This document shows, one piece after another, positions 1 through 12,000 of a stretch of 64,000 nt of DNA. The stretch covers positions 186,001-250,000 of the forward strand of contig OX638293.1 in the NCBI GenBank assembly GCA_951812335.1, written 5' to 3'. The stretch's first letter is position 1. Each line of letters begins with the position of its first letter. The notes under the pieces are model-generated. The model searched no databases and had not been told where the DNA came from. It saw nothing but the letters and a program-made list of their open reading frames with translations. The position numbers were made by a program, and so were the translations under genes. The DNA comes from Rhodothermales bacterium. GTDB taxonomy: Bacteria > Bacteroidota > Rhodothermia > Rhodothermales > VXPQ01.

Positions 1-2271
1 CGTACGAAAACTGGGAGCAGGACCACTTACCGAGAACGCAAGTCCATCCGCAACAATGACATCTTGCTGCTGCGGATATGCTTCTCCCGTGTTATTGAAG
101 TGGGCGCAACCGTCGAGAATCAAATGTCCGTCCGACTCGCGCAGGATACTGTACGACAGGACCCCGTGCCCCGCTTCCACACCGCATTCCTCACCCACAT
201 CGAACATCCGCACTGTGTAATCGGAACCTTTCAACTGAGCAGGGTCCACCACACGCCACGTCACAATACCCTGACCGCTTTGCGTTACCACCACGGCCGA
301 CGAATCCGCTGTGGTGGCGCCGCTGTTCAGAGACGATCCACCGTCCGTGGAAGCGATACGCGACGGACGAATCGTAATATTCGTCGGAGGACTCTCGAGA
401 ATACGCGGCGTCGAGTTCGGGCTGTAGGAATACGCCGACACCCCGTAGTAGTAGTCCGTGTAGTTCGTCAGATTCGGCAACGAGAAATTATACTGGATCC
501 CGCTATCCGTCCCCCGGGCCGATACTTGCTGAATAAAATCGCCCACATCGCCGTCGAACACCGGATCGGTTACCTTAGTGATTCCGTTTGCGATATCGAA
601 TGTCATAACATGCTCGCGCTGCTCCGACGCAAACGAAGACGTAGGATACCGGTAGATGTTGAAACCCTCGAACGTGTACGTCTTGTCGTCGAAGTCCAGG
701 TCCGCAAGGAACGGGTCGTCCGCATTGAACGCGCCAAGATAATTCTCGCTGTTGGACGGATACCCCCACACGAGGTGTGCCTTCCCGTCCAGCTCCGAAG
801 CATACAGACAGTTGCCGGATCCCGGATGCAATTCGGGGTTGGGGGAATTGGAATTGCACAAAGGCGGCGGCGGAGGCGGCGAGGGTATATTAAAGTCCGC
901 ATCGTAGGCTGCCTGCGCAAGCACGTCTGCACTTCGCAACGCCGATATGGAACTCAGGTTATCCGAACCCTGCGCAAACACGACCCCATACACAATATCC
1001 TGACTCTCGCCCGGTTGCAACGTGAAGGGCCCTGTGGACATCACAAGACGACGATCACCGGACTGGTTCCGGGATCCGTTGCCGTCGTTGTTTACCTCGC
1101 TCCAGAACTGACCCGTTACCGGATCCCCCGGATAGGCGAATTTGGTGATCGGCCCGTCCGTCTGGAAACCGAGCCCATTGGCCGTAAGCGGCTGCCCGCC
1201 GCGCCAGAAACCTTGCTGGACGTTATATATCTCCTGAGAAAGATGCGGGTCTTCCGTACCCGCAGGGCCGCCGTTGATGAAATACATAAACGTTGTAACG
1301 CCCAGCGTGTCGCCGTCCTGCGTAATCGGCCCCTGGAAGAAATCGTAGCCCGCCGCCGGAGCCGGGCCGTATATATTGTCGATTGGGGTATCGTTGTACA
1401 CGTAGCCCAAGCTGAGTGTCGTATCCACCCCCACGAAGTCGTCACCCGCATCCCCGAGGTCCGGATCGGAGAAAATGGACAAGAAAATGTCCGTCAGCGG
1501 CTCATCGCCCTTGTAGGTAACGTTGTATTTGAAGAACGTCGTGTTGCCGAGCGCATCCGCCCGATTGAAAGCAAAGGCTTGAACACGCATTTCGACGCCG
1601 ATCGGCGGGGCCTCCGTGTTGTTGTGCGTGTTGCCTACATCGTTCATGATCCACCAGACCGCCTGATCCCCGATCAGATCGGGACGATCGCCCCCGGCAA
1701 GATTGTAGTTACCCTCCGTACCGTCGCCGTCGATGACCGGCGCGCCCAGATCGTACGGCCAGTCCGCAAGATCGGCAGAAGCCTGCCCCGTCGCTTCGTA
1801 GTTCTGAATGTCGCTCCGGCCCACCTTGTAAATGCGGTCGTACGCCGAGCAATCGGCCGGATTCACCGGACGACCGTTCGACCCCAAAGGACCCGGCCAA
1901 AACTCGAAGTCGGTGTACGTGGCCCCGGCTGTGCGTAACTGATCCCCCACCAGGCCACCCATCCAGACACCCATCTGATAGATTGGCGAATGGCCGGATG
2001 CTTTGGGCACCACGTACTCTGTTCCGTTCGCAATACTCCCCGTGTTGAAAACACGCACGCGCACATTATTGCCATCGAGATCCTTTTGCGCCACTCCGAT
2101 TGAACACTGCCCGGGATCAGGACCACTGCTGGTCCGAAGCACAGCTGAGGAGGAGGCTCCCTGCCGCTCCTTCTTGTCCTTGTCGTCCTTGTCCTTGTCT
2201 GCAAAGGCAACGGACGAAGTTGACACGCAAATAGCGAGAATCAGCGTCAGGTATCGTGTAAGCTGCTTCAT
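1..2271 (-). CDS. Large secreted protein of unknown function, C-terminus beyond window
   Basis: The minus-strand frame starts with ATG at 2271 and stays open to base 1, so at least 757 residues are seen and the end is missing. The start MKQLTRYLTLILAICV is a typical signal peptide ending near AFA, followed by a short Lys/Asp-rich stretch (DKDKDDKDKK). The rest is rich in Gly, Asp, Asn and aromatic residues, as in secreted beta-rich proteins. I recognise no catalytic motif. It lies directly downstream of a TonB-dependent receptor on the same strand, with an 86-bp gap holding a hairpin, so it may be co-transcribed and act with the receptor at the cell surface (inference). A long open frame on the opposite strand is a compositional shadow. 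Confidence 0.75.
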   Translation of the reverse strand, partial: MKQLTRYLTLILAICVSTSSVAFADKDKDDKDKKERQGASSSAVLRTSSGPDPGQCSIGVAQKDLDGNNVRVRVFNTGSIANGTEYVVPKASGHSPIYQMGVWMGGLVGDQLRTAGATYTDFEFWPGPLGSNGRPVNPADCSAYDRIYKVGRSDIQNYEATGQASADLADWPYDLGAPVIDGDGTEGNYNLAGGDRPDLIGDQAVWWIMNDVGNTHNNTEAPPIGVEMRVQAFAFNRADALGNTTFFKYNVTYKGDEPLTDIFLSIFSDPDLGDAGDDFVGVDTTLSLGYVYNDTPIDNIYGPAPAAGYDFFQGPITQDGDTLGVTTFMYFINGGPAGTEDPHLSQEIYNVQQGFWRGGQPLTANGLGFQTDGPITKFAYPGDPVTGQFWSEVNNDGNGSRNQSGDRRLVMSTGPFTLQPGESQDIVYGVVFAQGSDNLSSISALRSADVLAQAAYDADFNIPSPPPPPPLCNSNSPNPELHPGSGNCLYASELDGKAHLVWGYPSNSENYLGAFNADDPFLADLDFDDKTYTFEGFNIYRYPTSSFASEQREHVMTFDIANGITKVTDPVFDGDVGDFIQQVSARGTDSGIQYNFSLPNLTNYTDYYYGVSAYSYSPNSTPRILESPPTNITIRPSRIASTDGGSSLNSGATTADSSAVVVTQSGQGIVTWRVVDPAQLKGSDYTVRMFDVGEECGVEAGHGVLSYSILRESDGHLILDGCAHFNNTGEAYPQQQDVIVADGLAFSVSGPAPSFRT

Positions 2272-2315
2272 GAGTATATGAGGCGTTGCATTCGGGAAAA
2301 TTTCCTGATCAGGCA

Positions 2316-2342
2316 TTGGCGAGGCGTAACGCGCCCCGCCAA
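2316..2342 (-). terminator. Hairpin between receptor gene and downstream secreted-protein gene
   Basis: Read on the minus strand, TTGGCGGGGCG and CGCCTCGCCAA flank a five-base loop and form an 11-bp stem with one G-T pair. It starts 16 bases after the receptor stop codon. No clean T-run follows, only TTTT some 20 bases further on, so it may be an attenuator or an mRNA-stabilising hairpin rather than a full terminator. Confidence 0.4.
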
Positions 2343-2357
2343 ATATCCATGATCACG

Positions 2358-5300
2358 TTAGAAATTGAGCAGGAAACCCACGCGAACCCGGCGCGGTCGA
2401 CTGTACATCAGACTGGATGCCGACGTATGGCGCGACCCCACGTTCACAGGTCCTCCTATGTAGGCGCCATACAGGAACGCCGCTGCGGCGGGATCCGGCT
2501 GCGTGGTAAGGTATCCCTGCCCTCCATTCGTTACAAGATAGCCGTCGTTGTCGGGCAAGCCCGTGGCCCGAAAGACCGCCAGCACATTCTTCGTGTCCAG
2601 CAGGTTGAGCACGTTCACATAGGCCGTTAGCGAAGCGCCACCTACGCGAAACCGCCGATCCACGCGCACATCGATGCGCGTGGTGGACGGCAAACGCGCC
2701 GAGTTGACGGAACCTACCGCGTCGTCGGTAAAGCTGTCGTCCACATTGAACGACGATCCGGCCAGCGCCGTGTATGCCATACCACTGCCGTACCGCGCCA
2801 AGACGTTCACGCCGAGATTTTCGAGCAGGCGACTGCCTCCGATCATCGGCCCCTCGTCCTCGCCGAAGCGATAGTCGACCGATGCATTCAGCGTATGCCG
2901 CTGATCGAAATCCGCCGGAGCAATGGTGTTCGGAAACACTTCACCGCGCCAGACAACCACCGCGGTCGCTCCGGCATCCGACCCCGTACCCTGCGCATAC
3001 GCCAGCGTATAATTCGCTGTCAACGCGAGGTTACGCGTCCGGCGCAAATCAAAGCCGAATTCGATGCCCTTCGTGGTCGTGAAATCCGCGTTCAGGTACG
3101 TGCCGTAGGAAGGAAAACCCCCGATCAAACGGCGGTTGCTTATTTTGTTCTCCTGCGTCCGGTAGAACCCGGAAATCGTGAGCGCCGTGCTGGCGCCCAG
3201 CCGCTGCCGTAAACCCAGCTCGTACTGCGTCGTCCGCTCGGGCTTGAGCTTCGGGTTCGGGGTACGAGAATCCTGCGTTGTGATTTCCTCATAGTCCCGG
3301 AAGGGCGTAAATTCGGTCTCCGTGGGGCGCTGGCTGGTTACGTTGTAGGACGCAAAGAATACGGCCCGGTCGGTCACCGGAAAACTCACTCCAATGCGCG
3401 GCATGAACGTGGCCTGCGGCGTGTACTCCTCGAAGGCGCTGGAGATGGACTCGTCGGTCGGCTTCGCTTGGCCGGACAGATCACTCGTGATACGCAGCGC
3501 ATCCACGCGCGCGCCCTCCACATCGTAGAAATTACCGTCGAGGTCGCGGTAGCCGACGACATCGCCCGCATCGTTGAAATACACTGCATCGCCCGGATCG
3601 ATGCCACCGGGGGTACCGGAAACCGAGCCCGCACGAACAATGGGGAAAGGCGCATAAATATCTTTCAGGACGGGCGCGTTGTTGTCGAACACTTCCATGC
3701 GCACCCCAAGGTTGAGCACCAGATCGCGGTACTCGATCTTGTCCTGCAAATACCCGCCGTAGTAGATCGGCTGGTACGGCGCTACATGGAACGCCGCATA
3801 ATCATCCGTGCGATCGAAGTAGTTCTGAATATTCTGCGTGTCCACCTCGTTCAAGCCCCGAAAATCGTAGCCGTAATAATAGGCTATTTCCCGGAAGGCC
3901 TCGAACGGCAACTGGTTGTAGTTGTCGTAGCAATCTGCCTGCTCGCAACTGCCGTCGTTGGCGTAACGGGAAAGTCCAAAGCCCCGCAAGTTGTACCAGC
4001 GCTCCGTAAACGTGCGGTACTCGCCGCCGAACTCCAACTGGTGCAGGCCGATCTGCGCGGTGGCGTTCGCCGAAAACTGGAGCGCCTTCCGATCCAGCTT
4101 ATGGAACGTGGCCAGCGGGGCGCCCGGCAACGAGAACGTAATGCCCACGGCTTGCCCCACCCCTGAAGTGCCGTCCGCGCTGTAAAGCGGCTCGTACCCG
4201 CCGGATCTCGCCGCAAAATAGCTACGCGCCGTGTTCAGATAATCGTTCCCCAGATCGATATCCCCGTAGGAAAACGCTTCCTCTACATTCCCGGCAAATC
4301 CATTGGGGTACTGGGTATAGTTGTAATCCTGGTACGCCGCGTCGATCTGGTAGAAGAAGTTCGAGGCGAAGCGCTGGCGTAGACTGCCGTAGACCCGCCA
4401 TGTATCCCGCTCGTCCTTATAGAAGAAGTCAGGATTGAAGACATGCCGGAAGTAGCTGATTTCATCCTCCTGTTGCGTTTCGTACCCTCCACCCACGCGC
4501 AACGTGACGGTCTGCGTGGGCTGGATCGTGAGATTGCCGGTTACGATCGTTTCTCCGAAAGGACGATTTTTGGCTGGCTCCAACGTAAAATCTTCCCGGC
4601 GGTATGTGTCCGGTGCATTGATGAGCCCTCCCCCATCAAGACTGTATCCCTCGGGAATGCCCAATATCGTAGCCAGCGAGTCCGGCGTAAGCGGCTGCCC
4701 GTTGTCGACAGCGGCCTGGGCGTTCTGCCACGGGAACGGCAAGTACAAGGAATCTCCGGCGGCATTTGTTATGCGTACAAGCTGCGGATTGGCGTTAAGC
4801 GCGGAAAGCTGCTCGTCCGTAAGCTGATACGTGGGTACGCCGTACGGACCGGAATCCTCAAGACGTGTATGCTGCCCCGTCACAAAGAAGCTGAGGCGAC
4901 CGGGAACGATGGGTCCTCCCAGCGAAATCTCGCCGAGGCTATGGCCATAGCTGTCCAGCCCCTGCGAGGTATAGCCTCCCACGGTGCCGAAAAAGCGGTC
5001 GGCGCCGCTCTTCGTCGTAACCGACACCACGCCCGCTTGGGTATCGCCGTATTTGGCCGGAATGGTTCCGATCAGCATCTCCTGTTCTGAAATGGCCACG
5101 CGCGGAAGGGCCTGCTGCCCCGATATCCGCACTCCATCCACGTAATATGCGAGTTCCTCTTCGCGGCCCCCGCGTACGAAGAGTCCCGTACCTTCCGACG
5201 AGACCACACCGCTTTGCAGCGAAGCCACATTGGCGACGCCCCGAATCGGAAGCACCACCAACTGATCACTGGTCACCACGCGCGGCGCGCCGATAGCGTC

Positions 5301-5669
5301 CTTCTGGATAATCGGCCGTTCGTACTCGACCACGATTTCCTCCAGTTCGGCCCCGGGCATGAGGCTGAAGTTCAATTCCCGCGTGTAGCCGGCATTGATC
5401 TCCACTTGCTGAACGGTCTGGGACTGATACCCTACGAAAGAGGCCGTAATGTCATACGCCCCCACGGGTACGCCAATGATGAAGTAGTTTCCATCCAGGT
5501 CCGATGCGGTCCCGAGCAGGGTGCCTCCGAGAACGATATTGGCCCCGGGCAGCGATTCGCCCGTAGATGCATCCGTGATGACGCCGGAGAGCTTGCCCGT
5601 GTTTTGCGCCAGCGCTGCAACGGGCATGACAAGCAGAACGAGTACGGTCGTAACGCACCTGCGCAACAT
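2358..5669 (-). CDS. TonB-dependent outer-membrane receptor, 1103 aa
   Basis: This is an outer-membrane active-transport receptor of the CarboxypepD_reg-like plus Plug plus barrel type. Residues 1-22 are a signal peptide ending ALAQ. Residues about 28-110 are the regulatory-like domain (GVITDASTGESLPGANI). The plug follows at about 120-240, with LFVRGG and YYVDGV. The rest is a long beta-barrel, and the protein ends in a terminal Phe as is usual for barrel proteins. The ATG at 5669 has an AGGAGG Shine-Dalgarno (5676-5681) six bases upstream, and a promoter lies about 125 bases further up. The substrate cannot be read from sequence. The barrel lies within the range for large SusC-like or general Bacteroidetes receptors, but no SusD gene is adjacent. 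Confidence 0.92.
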   Translation of the reverse strand: MLRRCVTTVLVLLVMPVAALAQNTGKLSGVITDASTGESLPGANIVLGGTLLGTASDLDGNYFIIGVPVGAYDITASFVGYQSQTVQQVEINAGYTRELNFSLMPGAELEEIVVEYERPIIQKDAIGAPRVVTSDQLVVLPIRGVANVASLQSGVVSSEGTGLFVRGGREEELAYYVDGVRISGQQALPRVAISEQEMLIGTIPAKYGDTQAGVVSVTTKSGADRFFGTVGGYTSQGLDSYGHSLGEISLGGPIVPGRLSFFVTGQHTRLEDSGPYGVPTYQLTDEQLSALNANPQLVRITNAAGDSLYLPFPWQNAQAAVDNGQPLTPDSLATILGIPEGYSLDGGGLINAPDTYRREDFTLEPAKNRPFGETIVTGNLTIQPTQTVTLRVGGGYETQQEDEISYFRHVFNPDFFYKDERDTWRVYGSLRQRFASNFFYQIDAAYQDYNYTQYPNGFAGNVEEAFSYGDIDLGNDYLNTARSYFAARSGGYEPLYSADGTSGVGQAVGITFSLPGAPLATFHKLDRKALQFSANATAQIGLHQLEFGGEYRTFTERWYNLRGFGLSRYANDGSCEQADCYDNYNQLPFEAFREIAYYYGYDFRGLNEVDTQNIQNYFDRTDDYAAFHVAPYQPIYYGGYLQDKIEYRDLVLNLGVRMEVFDNNAPVLKDIYAPFPIVRAGSVSGTPGGIDPGDAVYFNDAGDVVGYRDLDGNFYDVEGARVDALRITSDLSGQAKPTDESISSAFEEYTPQATFMPRIGVSFPVTDRAVFFASYNVTSQRPTETEFTPFRDYEEITTQDSRTPNPKLKPERTTQYELGLRQRLGASTALTISGFYRTQENKISNRRLIGGFPSYGTYLNADFTTTKGIEFGFDLRRTRNLALTANYTLAYAQGTGSDAGATAVVVWRGEVFPNTIAPADFDQRHTLNASVDYRFGEDEGPMIGGSRLLENLGVNVLARYGSGMAYTALAGSSFNVDDSFTDDAVGSVNSARLPSTTRIDVRVDRRFRVGGASLTAYVNVLNLLDTKNVLAVFRATGLPDNDGYLVTNGGQGYLTTQPDPAAAAFLYGAYIGGPVNVGSRHTSASSLMYSRPRRVRVGFLLNF

Positions 5670-6093
5670 GTGCTACCTCCTGATTTGTATGGTGTGTGCC
5701 TGCAATGCCGGGCGCGCTTTTAGGGAGCCCACGCCTGGCTTTGCTGTCCGGTATGAGTGGAAATCGGTTGTTCGTCGCAGTGACGCTTTAAGATATTTTG
5801 AAGTATACGACGTATCTGCCAATGTTGTCAAGATGTATATATGAATTAAATACAAAGCGAAGAGTGCTCGATGGTATGGGACAATAGCTGTAAAAACGGT
5901 CGTTGCCCACCGAGTCGGGAAGCAAGAAGTCCACGAACCCCGTCTGGCCCTGCGCGAGCGCAGGCCGGGCGATAGAGGCCATATAGCAGGAGCGGTAGCG
6001 GTTCGTGTCGTGGCGGGGCACTCCGTGGCCGGGGTGCTATGCCTCGTCGTTTTGCGATGCAAGGCATCGAAGGAGCGTGTTAGTTCTAGTAGC
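5670..6093. other. 424-bp intergenic region, no supported gene
   Basis: It holds the receptor promoter (5802-5831) and leader on the minus strand, and a small perfect inverted repeat CGATGC/GCATCG (6055-6069) just downstream of the giant lipoprotein gene without a T-run. Short open frames exist on the minus strand (for example 5788-6021) but none has an SD or a recognisable motif. Confidence 0.6.
5802..5831 (-). promoter_or_regulatory. Sigma-70-like promoter of the TonB receptor gene
   Basis: On the minus strand, TTGACA (5826-5831) is separated by 18 bases from TATACT (5802-5807). This is close to the general bacterial consensus rather than the Bacteroides TTTG/TAnnTTTG form. The predicted start near 5795 would give a leader of about 125 nt before the receptor ATG. 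The flanks are AT-rich compared with the surrounding sequence. Confidence 0.6.
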
Positions 6094-9000
6094 CTACCAG
6101 CCTACCGTCATGTTGACCGTCCTCGTCACCGAATTCGCGGGACTGGCCGAATCGGTAACGGTAAGCCGAACTCCCACAATCATAATCTCGAGCATTGATA
6201 TCGTCCTCGTATAACTGCTTCCCGATCCCACCCCTATATTCCACTGCAACTCGCAGACGGGCGGTGCTGTGCTCGGGACGCAGGTCCCATAATCCCAGCT
6301 GTACGTGTAGGAAGGTGTGCCGCCTGTGGCCGTGGACCCCCATGTGTATTCCGCTTCATCCGAGCCGATCCTTGTCCATGTTGGACCCGTGATGGAGGCC
6401 GTAAGGTTCACCCTCACGGTCACTGTGTCCGTGACGCTTTCGCACGGACTCGTACCCGTAGCCGTGATCGTGTACGTCGTCGTGCTATCGGGAGAAACCG
6501 ATCGCGTTCCCGACGTCGCAACCGAACCGATGCCCGGACTGATCGACACGCTCGTAGCATTCGTAGACGACCACTCGAGCGTCGAACTACTGCCGACGTT
6601 AATCGTGCTCGGATCGGGATCCTCAAACTCGACCGTAGGAAGTGGATTAACCGTCACGGTTGCCGGATCCGAATCCGTTCCGCCAGCACCTATGGCCGTA
6701 GCCGTGTACGTCGTCGTGCTATCCGGAGAAACCTCTTCCGATCCCGACGTCGCAACCGAACCGACGCCCGGAATGATCGATACGCTCGTAGCGTTCGTAG
6801 ACGACCACTCGAGCGTCGACGAATTTCCTGCGCAAATCGTAACCGGATCGGCCGACAGCGTGATTGTCGGCGGCTGATTAACCCTCACGATCACTGTGTC
6901 CGTGGCTGTTCCACAACCATTTGTCGCCTTGATCGTGTACGTCGTCGTACTATCGGGAGAAACCGATACCGTGTGCTCTCCCGACGTCGTCGCAACCGAA
7001 CCGACGCCCGGACTGATCGACACGCTCGTAGCGTTCGTAGACTCCCAAGTAAGCGTCGAACTACCTCCGACATTAATCGTGGTCGGCGACGCAGTGAACG
7101 ACGTGATCGCAGGAAGTGGATTAACCGTCACGAGCGTTGTGTCCGTGGCCGTTCCGCCTGCACCTTTTGCCGTCGCCGTGTACGTCGTCGTGCTCGTCGG
7201 AGAAACCTCTTCCGATCCCGACGTCGAAACCGAACCGACGCCCGGACTGATCGATACGCTCGTAGCGTTCGTAGACGACCAGGTGAGCGTCGACGACTGT
7301 CCTTCGCAAATCGTAACCGGATCGGCCGACAGCGTGACTGTCGGAGGCTGATTAACCGTGACGATCACTGTGTCCGTGACGCTTTCGCACGGACTCGTAC
7401 CCGTAGCCGTGATCGTGTAGGTTGTTGTGGTCGTGGGGGAAACCGATTGCGTTCCCGACGCCGCAACCGTACCGATGCCCGGACTGATCGACACGCTCGC
7501 AGCGTTCGTAGACGACCAGGTAAGCGTCGAACTACCTCCGACATTAATCGCGCTCGGCGACGCAGTGAACGACGTGATCGCAGGAGGCGCACGAACCGTC
7601 ACGAGCGTTGTGTCCGTGGCCGTTCCGCCTGCACCTGTTGCCGTCGCCGTGTACGTCGTCGTACTCGTCGGAGAAACCTCTTCCGATCCCGATGTCGCAA
7701 CCGAACCGACGCCCGGACTGATCAACACGCTCGTAGCGTTCGTAGACGACCAGCTAAGCGTTGACGACTGTCCTTCGCAAATCGTAACCGGATCGGCCGA
7801 CAGCGTGACTGTCGGCGGCTGATTAACCGTCACGGTCACTGTGTCCGTGACGCTTTCGCACGGACTCGTACCCGTAGCCGTGATCGTGTACGTCGTCGTG
7901 CTCGTCGGAGAAACCGATTGTGTTCCCGACGCCGCAACCGTACCGATGCCCGGACTGATCGACACGCTCGCAGCGTTCGTAGACGACCACTCGAGCGTCG
8001 AACTACCCCCGACGTTAATCATGCTCGGATCGGGATCCTCAAACTCGACCGTAGGAAGTGGATTAACCGTCACGAGCGTTGTGTCCGTGGCCGTTCCACC
8101 TGCACCTGTGGCCGTAGCCGTGTAGGTTGTCGTGCTATCGGGAGAAACCGATCGCGATCCCGATGTCCCAACCGAACCGACGCCCTGATCGATCAACACG
8201 CTCGTAGCGTTCGTAGACGACCAGGTGAGCGTTGACGACTGTCCTTCGCAAATCGTAACCGGATCGGCCGACAGCGTGACTGTCGGCGGCTGATTAACCG
8301 TCACGGTCACTGTGTCCGTGACGCTTTCGCACGGACTCGTACCCGTAGCCGTGATCGTGTACGTCGTCGTGCTCGTCGGAGAAACCGATTGTGTTCCCGA
8401 CGCCGCAACCGTACCGATGCCCGGACTGATCGACACGCTCGCAGCGTTCGTAGACGACCACTCGAGCGTCGAACTACCCCCGACGTTAATCATGCTCGGA
8501 TCGGGATCCTCAAACTCGACCGTAGGAAGTGGATTAACCGTCACGAGCGTTGTGTCCGTGGCCGTTCCACCTGCACCTGTGGCCGTAGCCGTGTAGGTTG
8601 TCGTGCTATCGTGAGAAACCGATCGCGATCCCGATGTCGCAACCGAACCGACGCCCTGATCGATCAACACGCTCGTAGCGTTCGTAGACGACCAGGTGAG
8701 CGTTGACGACTGTCCTTCGCAAATCGTAACCGGATCGGCCGACAGCGTGACTGTCGGCGGCTGATTAACCGTCACGGTCACTGTGTCCGTGACGCTTTCG
8801 CACGGACTCGTACCCGTAGCCGTGATCGTGTACGTCGTCGTGCTCGTCGGAGAAACCGATTGTGTTCCCGACGCCGCAACCGTACCGATGCCCGGACTGA
8901 TCGACACGCTCGCAGCGTTCGTAGACGACCACTCGAGCGTCGAACTACCCCCGACGTTAATCATGCTCGGATCGGGATCCTCAAACTCGACCGTAGGAAG

Positions 9001-12000
9001 TGGATTAACCGTCACGAGCGTTGTGTCCGTGGCCGTTCCGCCTGCACCTGTGGCCGTAGCCGTGTAGGTTGTCGTGCTATCGTGAGAAACCGATCGCGAT
9101 CCCGATGTCGCAACCGAACCGACGCCCTGATCGATCAACACGCTCGTAGCGTTCGTAGACGACCAGGTGAGCGTTGACGACTGTCCTTCGCAAATCGTAA
9201 CCGGATCGGCCGACAGCGTGACTGTCGGCGGCTGATTAACCGTCACGGTCACTGTGTCCGTGACGCTTTCGCACGGACTCGTACCCGTAGCCGTGATCGT
9301 GTACGTCGTCGTGCTCGTCGGAGAAACCGATTGTGTTCCCGACGCCGCAACCGTACCGATGCCCGGACTGATCGACACGCTCGCAGCGTTCGTAGACGAC
9401 CACTCGAGCGTCGAACTACCCCCGACGTTAATCATGCTCGGATCGGGATCCTCAAACTCGACCGTAGGAAGTGGATTAACCGTCACGAGCGTTGTGTCCG
9501 TGGCCGTTCCGCCTGCACCTGTGGCCGTAGCCGTGTAGGTTGTCGTGCTATCGGGAGAAACCGATCGCGATCCCGATGTCGCAACCGAACCGACGCCCTG
9601 ATCGATCAACACGCTCGTAGCGTTCGTAGACGACCAGGTGAGCGTTGACGACTGTCCTTCGCAAATCGTAACCGGATCGGCCGACAGCGTGACCGTAGGC
9701 CCCGCATTGACCGTCACCACGACCATGTCCGGCGCAGAGTCTTGCGTCCCGTCGTTCACCGTCAGCTCGAACTCCAGCACCGAGTCCGACACAAGCTGCG
9801 TCGGCGCCGTGAACCTCCGCTCGTGCGGCTCCGCGGTACTCGACAGCGCGATATTATCGAGGGAGACCCAGGTATAGGTCAGCGCCGCACCCTCCGGGTC
9901 GGAGCTGCCACTCCCGTTCAGCGTCACCGTATCCCCTTCGTCCACCGTCTGGTCGGGGCCTGCATCGGCCGTCGGCGCATCGTTGCAAATGTTGTCGCTG
10001 TCGCCCTCGAACTCATCGAGATCGCCAAGCCATTGCTGGAATGCGGTATCTCCCGGCACGCACAGTTCGTCGTCGACTTTCAAGGAAATGAGATTGTCCA
10101 GGTTGACAAACTCCGACGGGATCGAGCCCGAAAGGTCGTTCTCACCGATCCACAGCCTCATGAGGTTGGCGAGGTCGCCCAACTCCGCAGGGATCGAACC
10201 CGAAAGGGAGTTCTCACCGATCGACAGGCCCGTGAGGTTGGCGAGGTCGCCCAACGCCGCAGGGATCGAGCCCGAAAGGGAGTTGCTAGCGAGATTCAGC
10301 CATTCGAGGTTGGCGAGGTCGCCCAACGCCGCAGGGATCGAGCCCGAAAAGGAGTTCTCACCGATCGACAGGCTCGTGAGGTTGGCCAGGTCGCCCAACG
10401 CCGCCGGGATCGAACCCGAAAGGTCGTTGCGGAAGAGATTCAAGCTCTCGAGGTTGGTCAAGTCGCCCAACGCCGCCGGGATCGAACCCGAAAGGTCGTT
10501 GCTAGCGAAATTCAGGTGTTCGAGGTTGGCGAGGTCGCCCAACGCCGCAGGGATAGAGCCCGAAAGGTCGTTGCGGAAGAGATTCAGAGAAACCACCCGT
10601 CCGGCGTCGTCGGTCGTGACGCCGTACCACGTATCGATGGCGGCGTTACCGTTCCAGTTGTCATTGTGCTTCCAATTGGCCCCGCCGGTCGAGTCGTAGA
10701 GCGCGACCAGCGCCGCTCTGTCCTTCTGATACACCGTCACCACGACCGTGTCAGCCTCGGAGTCTTGCGCCCCGTCGTTCACCGTCAGCGTGAACTCGAG
10801 CACCGCGTTCGACACAAGCTGCGTCGGCGCCGTGAACGTCGGCGCCTGCGCCGCGGCGTTCGGCAGCACGGTCCCCGACAAAGCCGTCCAGGCGTAGGTC
10901 GGGTTGATCAGCGCATTGCCATTACTGTCCGTACCCGAACCGGAGAGCGTCACCGTTGCCCCTTCGTCCACCGTCTGGTCGAGGCCTGCGTTGGCCACAG
11001 GCGGATCGTTGCAGATGTTGTCGCTGTCGCCTGAGAATACAGTAAGATCGCCAAGCCATTGCTGGAACGCGGTATCTCCCGGGACGCACAGCCCGTTGTC
11101 GACAGAAAAGTTCGATAGATTGTTCAAGTTGACAAACGCCGCAGGGATCGAGCCCGAAAGGGAGTTGTTTTGGAGCCACAGCCATTCAAGGTTGGTCAAG
11201 TCGCCCAACTCCGTCGGAATCGATCCCGTCAGGGAGTTGTCGTGGAGCCACAGTTGTTTGAGGTTGGTCAAGTTGCCCAACGCCGCAGGGATCGAGCCAG
11301 TCAGGTCGTTGTCGTAGAGAGCCAGTACCTCGAGGCCGGTCAAGTCGCCCAACTCCGCAGGGATCGAACCCGAAAGGGAGTTGCTGCGGAGATTCAGGTT
11401 CTCGAGGTTGGTCAAGTCGCCCAACTCCGCAGGGATCGAACCCGAAAGGGAGTTGTTTTGGAGATAGAGTATCTCGAGGTTGGCGAGGTCGCCCAACTCC
11501 GCAGGGATCGAACCCGAAAGGGAGTTGCCCCACAGACGCAGGGTATCGAGGTTGGTCAAGTCGCCCAACTGCGCAGGGATCGAACCAGTCAGGTCGTTGT
11601 CGTAGAGATCCAGTATTTCGAGGTTGGTCAAGTCGCCCAGCGCCGCAGGGATCGAGCCCGAAAGGGAGTTGCTCCAGAGATATAGTACCTCGAGGTTGGC
11701 GAGGTCGCCCAACGCCGCAGGGATCGAGCCCGAAAGGGTGTTGCCCCGGAGATTCAGGTTCTCGAGGTTGATCAAGTCGCCCAACGCCGCAGGGATCGAG
11801 CCCGAAAGGTAGTTGTCATAGAGATAGAGTATCTCGAGGTTGGTCAAGTCGCCCAACGCCGCAGGGATCGAGCCCGAAAGATCGTTGCCGTAGATATCCA
11901 GTATTTCGAGATTGGTCAAGTCGCCCAACTCCGCAGGGATCGAGCCTGAAAGATCGTTGCCACTGAGATACAGGTTTTCGAGGTTGGTCAAGTCGCCCAA

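Noticed and set aside
64-1938. 624-codon open frame on the plus strand, and many others opposite real genes
   Set aside because: It lies opposite the secreted-protein gene, has Arg/Val/His-rich composition without motifs, and is a typical antisense shadow in GC-rich coding DNA.
5788-6021. Minus-strand 77-codon frame between giant lipoprotein and receptor
   Set aside because: No SD, no family, and it runs into the receptor promoter.
6055-6069. Terminator after the giant lipoprotein gene
   Set aside because: The 6-bp hairpin has no T-run on the minus strand.
7821-9704. Regular repeats suggesting a CRISPR array
   Set aside because: The unit is 471 bp, coding and nearly identical throughout, with no spacer pattern.
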